Below the pieces are notes generated by a model. It saw only the letters and a list, made by a program, of their open reading frames with translations, was not told where the DNA came from and made no database searches. This document shows, one piece after another, positions 16,902 through 24,753 of a stretch of DNA of 64,000 nt. The stretch's first letter is position 1; each line of letters opens with the position of its first letter. The translations under genes were made by a program, and so were the position numbers. Origin of the DNA: Kutzneria kofuensis (GTDB taxonomy: Bacteria > Actinomycetota > Actinomycetes > Mycobacteriales > Pseudonocardiaceae). The DNA is taken from contig NZ_JACHIR010000001.1 of the NCBI RefSeq assembly GCF_014203355.1, positions 372,001 through 436,000 of the forward strand, read 5' to 3'.

Positions 16902-16930
16902 TTGACACGGCCAAGACGACTAGTCATATT
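16902..16930 (+). promoter_or_regulatory. Promoter and operator of the second TetR gene
   Basis: TTGACA at 16902-16907, a 17-base spacer and CATATT at 16925-16930 make a near-consensus housekeeping promoter. The palindrome GACTAGTC (16918-16925) sits in the spacer against the -10 box, a classic autoregulatory position. The -10 box ends six bases before the ATG at 16937, so the transcript may be leaderless, although a GAGG at 16931-16934 is present. Confidence 0.6.
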
Positions 16931-16936
16931 GAGGCC

Positions 16937-17509
16937 ATGCCGCGTCACAGCGTCCGGGACGTCATCGTCGAGACCGCGCTCGGCGAGTTCCACCGCATCG
17001 GCTACGCCGCCTGCTCGGTGGACACCATCACGCGGGCCGCCGGCGTGCCCAAGGGCTCGTTCTACAACCACTTCAGGAGCAAGGAAGAGCTCGCCGTCGA
17101 GGTCGTCGCCAAATACGCCGCCCAGGCCGAGTGGCACGGCGTCACCGATCCGGAGCTGACGCCGCTGGCGAAGCTGCGGGCCCAGTTCCGGGTGATGGCC
17201 GACGTGTTCGTGGGCAACGGGCACACGCGGGGCTGCATGATCGGCAACATGGGCGAGGAGCTCGCCGACCACAGCGAGCCGATGCGGGCCCAGGTGCGAG
17301 CCAGCCTCAGCGGTTGGGCCGAGGACATCGCGGCGACGCTGCGCGCGGCGCGGGAGGCCGGCGAGCTGACCGTCGACGCGGATCCGGACGTGCTCGGCCG
17401 GTTCGTGCTCGACGCCTGGGAGGGCGCGCTGCTGCGGGCCAAGGCCGTCAAGAACGACCAGCCCGTCGAGGACTTCTTCACCACGGTGTTCGTGCACCTG
17501 TTGCGCTGA
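16937..17509 (+). CDS. TetR family transcriptional regulator
   Basis: TetR-family repressor, 190 aa. The HTH spans about residues 8-55, with VDTITRAAGVPKGSFYNHFRSK as the core split across helices 2-3. The ligand domain contains GCMIGNMGEELADHS and a C-terminal DAWEGALLRAKAVK segment typical of the subgroup that regulates reductases and quinone or electrophile responses. The start ATG 16937 is fixed by the promoter geometry. It is divergent from the PatB-sigma-hydrolase operon, and the GACTAGTC palindrome in between is its likely operator. Inducer unknown. Confidence 0.92.
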   Translation: MPRHSVRDVIVETALGEFHRIGYAACSVDTITRAAGVPKGSFYNHFRSKEELAVEVVAKYAAQAEWHGVTDPELTPLAKLRAQFRVMADVFVGNGHTRGCMIGNMGEELADHSEPMRAQVRASLSGWAEDIAATLRAAREAGELTVDADPDVLGRFVLDAWEGALLRAKAVKNDQPVEDFFTTVFVHLLR

Positions 17510-17609
17510 GTTTTGTTCACGATCGCGTTGTCCGCCGCAGGTCGGCCGACGCCGAACACCGTCGTTCGGCTAGAAACGGTCGCGTCAGCACCAACTTGCG
17601 GGAGACAAC

Positions 17610-19022
17610 GTGACCCTGTTCCGAGGACGGCGCGCGGCGGCCCTCGCGGTGACCGCGGTGTTGTTCGGCGGCGTGGCCGCGCAGGCGGCGCCCGAGGGCG
17701 GCAGCCACGGGCTCGCCGACGCGCTGCGACACGCCGTGGACGCCCAGAACTTCAAGGACGTCATCGACCTCACGCCGCCCGTGGCCGGGCAGTCCAGGCG
17801 CGTGCCCGCGGCGGAGAAGTACGACCCGACGACCATGCCCGTGGCCAGGCGGGTGTTCGGGCCCGCCGTGACGCCGCAGCCCATTCACCAGACGCCCAAC
17901 ATGGACGCCGCGGTGATCGAGCTCGACGACGCCGGCCGGCCCACCGCCATGGCCGACGTGCTGCTCAGCCCGCAGTACCCGCACGGCGTCTCCGTGCCGC
18001 TCGACCAGCGCCGGCTGGCCACCGACCAGGTCCGGTACCGGTGGTGGGACGACAACGAGTGGGACGAGAACGGTGGTAAGGGCACCCGGGACGTCCTGCC
18101 CGGCCGGGAAAGGGCTGCCCTCGACTTCAGCTCGCCGTATCCCGCGTCCGTGCTCAAGCTGATGGTCGGGTTCGGCATCATGCGGCTGTCCGACCAGCAC
18201 CGGATCGACCTGGACGCCACCTACGACTACCGGCCGGCGACGATCAACCCCGTCTGCGGCGAGGCCACCAGCGAGCCGATCCGGCAGTACTTCGACGAGA
18301 TGATCACCATGTCGAGGAACGAGTCGACCTGCGCCCTGCTCAAGCTGCTGCACGACCAGAAGTACGTCGACACGCTCAACGCCACCTTCACCCGGCTCGG
18401 CCTGCCGACCCTGATGATCACCGGCACCGATCCCGGCAACGGCGGGCACTGGATCGGCTCCAACATGAGCTCCATCGACACGGCCAAGCTGCTGCTCATC
18501 GTCAACGGCGGTCCCGGCACCCTGTGGACCAACGCCGACGGCAGCCGCGTGACCCGTGACGTGCTCAGCTCCTCGGCCCGGCAGTTCTATCTGAAGACCC
18601 TGGGCAACCAGGGCCACAACGAGATGCTGTCCACCACGAACTGGTGCGGACGGGCCTATCCGGCGCCCGGCATCCCGCAGGTCACTCCCCAGCGCTGGAT
18701 CGACCCCACCGACGGCACCATGGACGTCGACGGCCTGTACTACGGGCAGGACGTTCGCCCGTGCAACGCTTCCGCCGAGGTCACCATGGCGCACAAGACC
18801 GGCTGGGTCGACACCACCGGCAGCGACGCCGCCATCGTGCACTCCCTGCCCGGGAAGGCGAAGCGGAACTACATCGTCGTCGTGTTCTGCAACCTCGGCA
18901 CCGACTACGTCGACGTCAACCGCCCGGCCGACCCGCCCGGCGTGTACCCCGTGCCGTACACCCAGAAGTACGCGCAGCTCGGCAAGGCCATCGACGGCAT
19001 CGTGACGAGCATGCGGCACTGA
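17610..19022 (+). CDS. Secreted serine beta-lactamase/DD-peptidase-fold protein
   Basis: Exported 470-aa protein with a signal peptide (about residues 1-27) and the penicillin-recognising serine hydrolase fold. The SxxK motif is SVLKLM (in PYPASVLKLMVGF), the second motif is MSRNES in the place of class A SDN, and the KTG triad is in MAHKTGWVD. The N-terminal 120 residues and a 50-residue insertion before KTG make it much longer than typical class A beta-lactamases, so it may be a peptidoglycan endopeptidase or carboxypeptidase, or an inactive relative. The GTG at 17610 follows GGGAG. Between a TetR gene and a HelD-like gene; no operon link is evident. Resistance is possible but not shown. 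Confidence 0.8.
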   Translation: MTLFRGRRAAALAVTAVLFGGVAAQAAPEGGSHGLADALRHAVDAQNFKDVIDLTPPVAGQSRRVPAAEKYDPTTMPVARRVFGPAVTPQPIHQTPNMDAAVIELDDAGRPTAMADVLLSPQYPHGVSVPLDQRRLATDQVRYRWWDDNEWDENGGKGTRDVLPGRERAALDFSSPYPASVLKLMVGFGIMRLSDQHRIDLDATYDYRPATINPVCGEATSEPIRQYFDEMITMSRNESTCALLKLLHDQKYVDTLNATFTRLGLPTLMITGTDPGNGGHWIGSNMSSIDTAKLLLIVNGGPGTLWTNADGSRVTRDVLSSSARQFYLKTLGNQGHNEMLSTTNWCGRAYPAPGIPQVTPQRWIDPTDGTMDVDGLYYGQDVRPCNASAEVTMAHKTGWVDTTGSDAAIVHSLPGKAKRNYIVVVFCNLGTDYVDVNRPADPPGVYPVPYTQKYAQLGKAIDGIVTSMRH

Positions 19023-19037
19023 GCGTAATTCGGTTTA

Positions 19038-19101
19038 CGGTCACGGCTTCCCCCGATATCCTCGCCCGCCGCGAATTCGGACGAGGGGGAAGCCGTGACC
19101 G
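19038..19101. repeat. 17-bp perfect inverted repeat enclosing the helD-like start
   Basis: Arm 19038-19054 (CGGTCACGGCTTCCCCC) is exactly complementary to 19085-19101, with 30 bases between. The right arm holds both the Shine-Dalgarno (GAGGGGGAA) and the GTG start at 19095. A TATCCT -10-like box lies at 19057-19062 between the arms. Read as RNA it would sequester the ribosome site; read as DNA it is a two-site operator straddling the promoter. A match of this length is far beyond chance. Confidence 0.75.
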
Positions 19102-21077
19102 CCGAGCAGGAACTGGTGTCCGAACGGGATTACCTGGACTACGCGCACGTGTGCCTGAGGCAGAGCCGCAAGCAGCTGCGGGAGCTGGCGGAACGGGCTC
19201 GCAAGCGGCCGGGTGACGAGTTGATGGTGGAGTGGCTGGAGTGGCGGGCGGACCAGCTGCGCGACGCCAACGAGTCGCCGCTGTTCTTCGGACGCATCGA
19301 CGGCCCGGAGCCGAAACCGTGCTACATCGGCCGCCGCTACGTGAGCGACGAGCGCGACGAGCCGGTGGTGATCGACTGGCGCACGGACATGGCCAGCCGG
19401 TTCTACCGGGCCAGCCCGTCGAACCGGATGGAGGTGACGCGCCGCCGCCGGTTCGGCTTCGACGGCGTGGTCCTCACCAGCTTCGACGACGAGCCGCTGA
19501 CCGAGGAAACCGCCGACACGGGCCTGAGCCGGCTGGTGATCGCCGAGATCGAACGCGCCCACTACGGCCCGATGCGCGACATCGTCGCCACCATCCAGCC
19601 CGACCAGGACGAAATCGTCCGCACGGAACTGGCCAGCACGCTGATCGTGCAGGGCGGCCCGGGAACCGGAAAGACGGCGGTCGGCCTGCACCGGGCCGCC
19701 TACCTGCTCTACGAACACAGCCGCCTGCGCCGCGAGGGCGTGCTGGTGGTCGGCCCGAACGACACGTTCGTCCGCTACATCTCCCGTGTGCTGCCGACGC
19801 TCGGTGAGAGCCAGGTGGTGCACAGCTCGGTGGACGGGCTGGTGGCGGACCGCGGGAAACCGGTGGTCGAGGAGCCGGAAGTCGCGACGCTGAAGGGCGA
19901 TGCGCGGATGGCGGAAGTGCTGCGCCGGGCCGTCTGGTCCGGGCTGCGGCTGCCGACCGAGGACATCCTGGTCCGCGAGACCAGTCCGTACGTGCGGATC
20001 CCGCCGTACGTGGTAGCCGAGCTGTGCTCGGATCTGATCGACCGCCAGGTGCCGCTGGCCCGGGCCCGCGAGCACCTGCTCGAACGGGCCGTCAGCCACG
20101 TCCGCCGCAACCTGGAGGAGCGCGGCCACGCCCTCACCGACGGCGAGGCGCGACGGCTGCTCCGCGCGAAGTCGTTGCGGGACTTGGTGAGCACGGTGTG
20201 GCCGACCGTCACGCCGGCCCAGGTGCTGTTCACCCTGCTGACGGACGCCGACGCCCTGCACCGCGCCGCCGACGGCGTGCTGACCGACGAGGAGCAGAAG
20301 GCCCTGCTGTGGCCGACCGTGCCCGCGTCGGCGGGCCGGGCCAAGTGGTCCCCGGCCGACCGGTTCCTGATCGACGAGATCGCCGGCCTGATGACCCCGC
20401 CCGACCGCTACGGCCACGTGGTGATCGACGAGGCGCAGGACCTGTCGCCGATCCAGCTACGGGCGATCATGCGCCGCTGCGCCGGCTCCGCGACCCTGCT
20501 GGGCGACATGGCCCAGCGCACGACGCCGTGGGCCGCGGGCAGCTGGGCGGCGGTCGCCGAGCACCTCGGCGTGGCGACCGATCTCGTACGGCTGACGACC
20601 AGCTTCCGGGTGCCGCGCGAGATCATCGAGGTGGCGAACGCCCTGCTGCCCGCGATCGCGGACGACCTGCCGCCGACCGTCTCCGGCCGGCACGTGCCGG
20701 GCGCGCTGGCCACCGTCGAATGCGAGGACGTGCTGGCCGAGCTGGTGGACGTGCTGCGCGCCGCCGAGCAGCACCCCGACAGTGTCGGGATCGTGCTCGA
20801 CGACGCGCGCTTCACAACCGTGGCCAAGCACCTGGCCAAGGCCGGCGTGCAGACCGGGCTGCCGCACGAGGACGGGGCCGACCACAAGGTGTCCCTGGTG
20901 CCGGTGGGGCTGGCCAAGGGCCTCGAGTTCGACCACGTCGTCGTGCTGGAGCCGGCGGAGATCGCCGCGGCCGGCGCGACCGGCCTGCGGCTGCTCTACA
21001 TCGCGCTGACGCGGGCGATCTCCCGGCTCACCGTGCTCCACTCCCGGCCGCTGCCTCAGCTGTTGGCCAGCAGGTAG
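19095..21077 (+). CDS. HelD-like superfamily 1 helicase (RNA polymerase recycling / rifamycin protection type)
   Basis: UvrD/Rep-type SF1 ATPase of 660 aa with the HelD architecture. An N-terminal coiled-coil (about residues 1-65) that enters the RNA polymerase secondary channel is followed by PVVIDWRTDMASRFYRAS, then Walker A GGPGTGKT at 187-194, Walker B with VVIDEAQDLSP, motif III GDMAQRTTPW, motif IV TTSFR and the motif VI region LYIALTRA. Class II HelD proteins of actinobacteria dissociate stalled RNA polymerase complexes, and the Streptomyces relative HelR displaces rifamycins. I do not recognise a rifamycin-associated element upstream. The GTG at 19095 lies in the right arm of a long inverted repeat. 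The 3' end overlaps the convergent RCC1-like gene by 22 bases. Confidence 0.87.
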   Translation: MTAEQELVSERDYLDYAHVCLRQSRKQLRELAERARKRPGDELMVEWLEWRADQLRDANESPLFFGRIDGPEPKPCYIGRRYVSDERDEPVVIDWRTDMASRFYRASPSNRMEVTRRRRFGFDGVVLTSFDDEPLTEETADTGLSRLVIAEIERAHYGPMRDIVATIQPDQDEIVRTELASTLIVQGGPGTGKTAVGLHRAAYLLYEHSRLRREGVLVVGPNDTFVRYISRVLPTLGESQVVHSSVDGLVADRGKPVVEEPEVATLKGDARMAEVLRRAVWSGLRLPTEDILVRETSPYVRIPPYVVAELCSDLIDRQVPLARAREHLLERAVSHVRRNLEERGHALTDGEARRLLRAKSLRDLVSTVWPTVTPAQVLFTLLTDADALHRAADGVLTDEEQKALLWPTVPASAGRAKWSPADRFLIDEIAGLMTPPDRYGHVVIDEAQDLSPIQLRAIMRRCAGSATLLGDMAQRTTPWAAGSWAAVAEHLGVATDLVRLTTSFRVPREIIEVANALLPAIADDLPPTVSGRHVPGALATVECEDVLAELVDVLRAAEQHPDSVGIVLDDARFTTVAKHLAKAGVQTGLPHEDGADHKVSLVPVGLAKGLEFDHVVVLEPAEIAAAGATGLRLLYIALTRAISRLTVLHSRPLPQLLASR

Positions 21078-23233
21078 ACCTGGTAGCCGCCGGCGGCGAT
21101 GCCGCTGACGTGCAGCCCGTCCAGGCCGGGCACCTTGGACGGCTTCTGGGTGGGCTGCATGTCCGGCGTCTTGAGGGCATCGGCGAACGAGAGGGAACCC
21201 CAACCCCAGACGGCGCCGTCGGCGGTCTGCGCCAGCGCGTAGTTCCAGCCGCCGCCGGCCACGTCGACCACGTTCGACAGCGTCGGCACCTGCTTCGGCG
21301 TGCTGAACCGGTAGGAGCCGCCCGAGGGATAGTCCTGGCCGGACAGGAAGACGCTGCCCCACGCCCACAGCGTCCCGTCCGACTTGACCGCGTACGTCGA
21401 CTCGTTCCTGGACACCGCCACCTTGGTCACCGAGTCGATGCCCACGACCTGGGTCGGCTGGTCGACGTTCGACGCGTCGGAGCCGACGCCCAGTTCGCCG
21501 CCGTAGTTCGAGCCCCACGCCCACAGCGTGTGGTCGTCGCGGATCACGAAGTAGGACGAGCTGTCCGTGGCGACCGAGATGATCCGGCCCGGCATCTGCA
21601 CCGGGGCCGGGGCGTTGTCGAGGTCGCTCCACTTCCACACGGAGCCGTCACGGCGCAGCGCGAGGTGCGTGACCGACGTGCCGCTCACCTGGGTGACGTC
21701 CGACAGGCCGCCCACCTGGGACGCGGTCATCGCGTTGTCCCACCGCCACACGGTGCCGTCGCCCTTGACGGCGAAGCCCCCGCGATAGCCGCCCGTGATG
21801 GACGCGACGTTGTCCAGGCCGCGGATCTGCGTCGGCTGCGGGCTGAGCGCGTTCGTCTCGCCGGTGCGGCCGACCGCCCACACCGTGCCGTCCTGACGCA
21901 GCGCGTAGCCGGCGTCCATGCTGCCGGCGACCTGCTTGACCGCCGTCAGGCCGGGCACCTGCCCGGCGCCGCGCGACCGGTAGGTGGTGGCGGTGCCGTC
22001 GCCGAGCTGGCCGTAGTCGTTGCGGCCGAACGCGTACCAGCACGTGCCGGTGCACGGGGTCGGCGCGGGGCCGAAGTAGCCGGCGACGTCGGTGATCAGG
22101 TCGACCCGGCCGGCGTTGTTGCGCAGCGCCAGCTGGCCGCCCGCGCCGAGCTGGGTGACGGCCAGGTTGGACGCGGTCTGCCCGGCGACCAGGTTCAGGT
22201 TGGACGCGTTCGGCACGGACGTCCCGGCCGGGTAGGCGGTGACGAAGGTGGACCACGTCGTGTTGGTCGCGGTCAGGTTGTAGACCACGGCCTTGGCCGA
22301 GGACGGCAGCCACGGGGACAGGTCGACCACCCGGGACTCGCCGGGGCCGAACGACGGCCCGGTGCGGCTGTCCGTGGCCCGCGTCGGCGACAGCGTGAAG
22401 AACGCGTCGCCGCGGTCGGTCGCGTAGTAGCCGGCGACGTCCACGATCAGGTCGACGCTGCCGGCGAGATTGTTCAGGTCCACCACGCGGTCCGGGCCGA
22501 CCGCGACCGTGACCAGGTTGGGCCGGATGTCGCCGGGCACCAGGTTCAGGTTGGACACCGTGGGCTGCGCGGTGCCGTGCGGCCACGCGGTGATCACCGT
22601 GGCCGCGGTCGGGCTCACGCCGGTCAGGTTGAAGGTGACCGCCTTGGCCGTGCTCGGCAGGACGTTGGACAGGTCCACCGAGATCGTGCCGTTCGGGCCC
22701 AGCGGACTGCTGTCACGGGTGTCGCGCACCCGGAGCGGGCTGATGGACGTGTACCGCGAGCCGGAGTTGTCGTCGACGTAGTAGCCGGCGAGATCGGCGA
22801 TCAGGTCCACCGAGCCGGTGTGGTTGGTCAGGTACACGCCGCCCGCCCAGTCGGCCCGTCCGATCGCGACGGTCACCAGGTTGGCGCGGGTCTCCCCCGG
22901 CCGGAGGTTCAGGTTGGACGCGCCCGAGGCCTCACCGGCCAGCGTCGGCGTCGCCCGGACCGTCGTGGTGTCGGTCGGGTTGGTGCCGGTCAGGTTGAAC
23001 ACCACCGCCGTGGTGTTGGCCGGCACCACGCTCTTCAGGTCGAGCCGGACGTAGTCCTCCGCGCCGACCTTGCGGGTGTTCCGGGTGTCGAGCAGCCGCT
23101 TCGGTGTCACCGACACAAAAGTTGCCCCCGCCGACGGTGGCGGCGGGGCCGCGGCCGCGGCGATGCCGGGCAGCAGCGTCATGGTCAGCGCGGCGGTGAC
23201 GCCGGCGACCGCGAGCGTGCGGAACACAGTCAC
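21056..23233 (-). CDS. Secreted RCC1/ATS1-repeat protein with three N-terminal beta modules
   Basis: Exported 725-aa protein. After a signal peptide come three repeats of about 120-130 residues (roughly 45-420), each opening with a phrase like RLLDTR and closing with VDLI-D-AGYY. The C-terminal third (about 430-725) is an RCC1/ATS1 beta-propeller: blades recur with WAWGSN, GQLGDGT, TQVVGI and VAAG-type motifs. Such propellers bind partners or carbohydrate; no catalytic residues are evident. The start is placed at GTG 23233, preceded by GAGGGGGG; an in-frame ATG at 23251 is less well placed. Probably a cell-surface or matrix protein; function unknown. Its end overlaps the helD-like gene by 22 bases. 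Confidence 0.85.
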   Translation of the reverse strand: MTVFRTLAVAGVTAALTMTLLPGIAAAAAPPPPSAGATFVSVTPKRLLDTRNTRKVGAEDYVRLDLKSVVPANTTAVVFNLTGTNPTDTTTVRATPTLAGEASGASNLNLRPGETRANLVTVAIGRADWAGGVYLTNHTGSVDLIADLAGYYVDDNSGSRYTSISPLRVRDTRDSSPLGPNGTISVDLSNVLPSTAKAVTFNLTGVSPTAATVITAWPHGTAQPTVSNLNLVPGDIRPNLVTVAVGPDRVVDLNNLAGSVDLIVDVAGYYATDRGDAFFTLSPTRATDSRTGPSFGPGESRVVDLSPWLPSSAKAVVYNLTATNTTWSTFVTAYPAGTSVPNASNLNLVAGQTASNLAVTQLGAGGQLALRNNAGRVDLITDVAGYFGPAPTPCTGTCWYAFGRNDYGQLGDGTATTYRSRGAGQVPGLTAVKQVAGSMDAGYALRQDGTVWAVGRTGETNALSPQPTQIRGLDNVASITGGYRGGFAVKGDGTVWRWDNAMTASQVGGLSDVTQVSGTSVTHLALRRDGSVWKWSDLDNAPAPVQMPGRIISVATDSSSYFVIRDDHTLWAWGSNYGGELGVGSDASNVDQPTQVVGIDSVTKVAVSRNESTYAVKSDGTLWAWGSVFLSGQDYPSGGSYRFSTPKQVPTLSNVVDVAGGGWNYALAQTADGAVWGWGSLSFADALKTPDMQPTQKPSKVPGLDGLHVSGIAAGGYQVYLLANS

Positions 23234-23474
23234 TGTCCCCCCTCGGAACATGTGGTACCGAATCGCGCAAACCGTACCTCATGGACATGAACGCCTCACC
23301 GGGACGCGCGTCACAGGCGTCCGCGAGCCAGGCTCAGCATGCGCGGTCGCGACGGCGACTTTGGCTGGCGTTCAGGGAATTCCCGTCGGATCGGGTCGCG
23401 CAGCCCATGACGCCCGGGTCGGCGGGCGGGGAGATTGGGCCGGTCACCATCCCGATCACGAAAGGCGATCGAAC

Positions 23475-24050
23475 ATGGTCAACCGCAAGGTGTTCACGAG
23501 GGCGCTGGTGGGGCTCGCGGCGGCGGCCGCGGCGCTGACGGTGCTGGCGCCGGAGGCCGGCGCGGCGCCGGCACAGGGGGCGAGACAGGCGGCGGTGCAG
23601 CAGGCGCTGGCGGTGACGCCGAACGTGGCCGACTCGGGCTGCACGGGGCGGACGCTGCCGCTGGACTGCTGGGTGCACGAGCCGGTGGTCACGCAGCCGT
23701 CGACGACGTACCCGACGATCCAGTTCCTGCCGGGCGACCACGTGACGGTGGACGCGGGCGGCTGCGTGCAGACCGGCGGGCACGGGGCGACGTGGAAGCG
23801 GTACGTGGATCCGGCCTCGGACAACGGCCTCTACCACGGCCTGATCAACATCCCCGGCGCGACGGCCGGCACGCAGCAGATCTGGACGGCCGTGGGCCGC
23901 ACGTTCACGGTCGGCGGCTCGGGTGGCTCGCTGGTCCTGGGCTACCAGGACGACGGTTACTCGGACAACGGCTACTACTCGCACGACGACGGCACCGGCA
24001 ACCAGTGCAAGGGTGTCGGCAACGCATGGGTGCACATCGTCATCAGCTGA
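23475..24050 (+). CDS. Small secreted protein with lectin-like acidic loops
   Basis: Exported protein of 191 aa with a clear signal peptide (MVNRKVFTRALVGL, cleavage after AGA near residue 31). The mature part has four Cys residues and a beta-rich pattern, with FLPGDHVTVDAGGC in the middle and the acidic loop GYQDDGYSDNGYYSHDDG near the end. The combination of PGD-T-AGG and a GY-DN-type calcium loop recalls PA-IL-like galactose lectins, but I make this comparison from memory with low certainty. The ATG at 23475 has AAAGG about nine bases upstream. Its last eight bases overlap the convergent response-regulator gene. Otherwise unassigned. Confidence 0.72.
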   Translation: MVNRKVFTRALVGLAAAAAALTVLAPEAGAAPAQGARQAAVQQALAVTPNVADSGCTGRTLPLDCWVHEPVVTQPSTTYPTIQFLPGDHVTVDAGGCVQTGGHGATWKRYVDPASDNGLYHGLINIPGATAGTQQIWTAVGRTFTVGGSGGSLVLGYQDDGYSDNGYYSHDDGTGNQCKGVGNAWVHIVIS

Positions 24051-24678
24051 CGGCGGGCTCCGTGTGCACCGGAGGGTGCACACGGAGCTTTTCCCTTGCC
24101 AGCCAAGCGGCTTCGGCCCGGGTCCGGGCGGGCAGCTTGACCAGGATGTTGGACACGTGGTTGCGCACGGTCTTCACGGTGATGCCGAGATGCCGGGCGA
24201 TGGCGGCGGTTCCGGCGTCGCGCACCAGAAGTTCCAACACGTCTTGTTCACGCGGCGTCAACTGGGGGAAGAACGAGTCGACCCGGCCGGCGCCGAGCCG
24301 GTTGCGCACCAGCGGCGCCATGTCGGCCGTGACGAACAACCCTCCCCTTGCCACCACCCGGATCGCGGTGAGGATGTCCTCGGGACCGGCCTGCCTGGTG
24401 ACGTATCCGGCGGCGCCCGCGGACATCGCGGCGGCGACGTCCTCCTCGCGGGTGGACACGCTCACGACCAGCACGGCCGCGTTTTCGGCGGCCCTTTCGA
24501 CGAGGTCGAGGCCGATGCCGAGCACGACGACGTCCGCGTCCGTGGTGCGCAGCAGGTCGACCAGCTCGGCGTGCGTGCCGGCGACGGCGACGACGTCCAG
24601 GTCCGCGGTCCGGACCACGTGCGTGCACAGCCCGTCGACGAACACCGGCTGGCTGTCGGCGAGCAGAATTCTTGTCAT
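24043..24678 (-). CDS. NarL/LuxR-type response regulator with degenerate receiver
   Basis: DNA-binding regulator of 211 aa with a receiver-like domain (1-120) and a C-terminal LuxR helix-turn-helix (about 140-200, LTPREQDVLELLVRD and TVKTVRNHVSNILVKL). The receiver is atypical: the phospho-acceptor Asp expected at residue 54 is Gly (VVLGIG), one of the paired acidic residues after beta-1 is Ser (ADSQP), and the conserved Lys after beta-5 is Arg (YVTRQAG). It cannot be phosphorylated in the normal way and should act as a pseudo-receiver. No histidine kinase is adjacent. Divergent from a large ATPase gene 75 bases away, with which it may form a functional pair. Confidence 0.9.
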   Translation of the reverse strand: MTRILLADSQPVFVDGLCTHVVRTADLDVVAVAGTHAELVDLLRTTDADVVVLGIGLDLVERAAENAAVLVVSVSTREEDVAAAMSAGAAGYVTRQAGPEDILTAIRVVARGGLFVTADMAPLVRNRLGAGRVDSFFPQLTPREQDVLELLVRDAGTAAIARHLGITVKTVRNHVSNILVKLPARTRAEAAWLAREKLRVHPPVHTEPAVS

Positions 24679-24753
24679 ACCCCGTTGGCGTGACGCGGCG
24701 TGTGCCGCGGGACGGCACGTATCCCGGCGAACCGGGCGTACTCCTGTCCCGGT

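Noticed and set aside
19023-19094. Rifamycin-associated element upstream of the HelD-like gene
   Set aside because: The long inverted repeat here does not resemble the published element as I remember it; inducibility by rifamycins is therefore not claimed.
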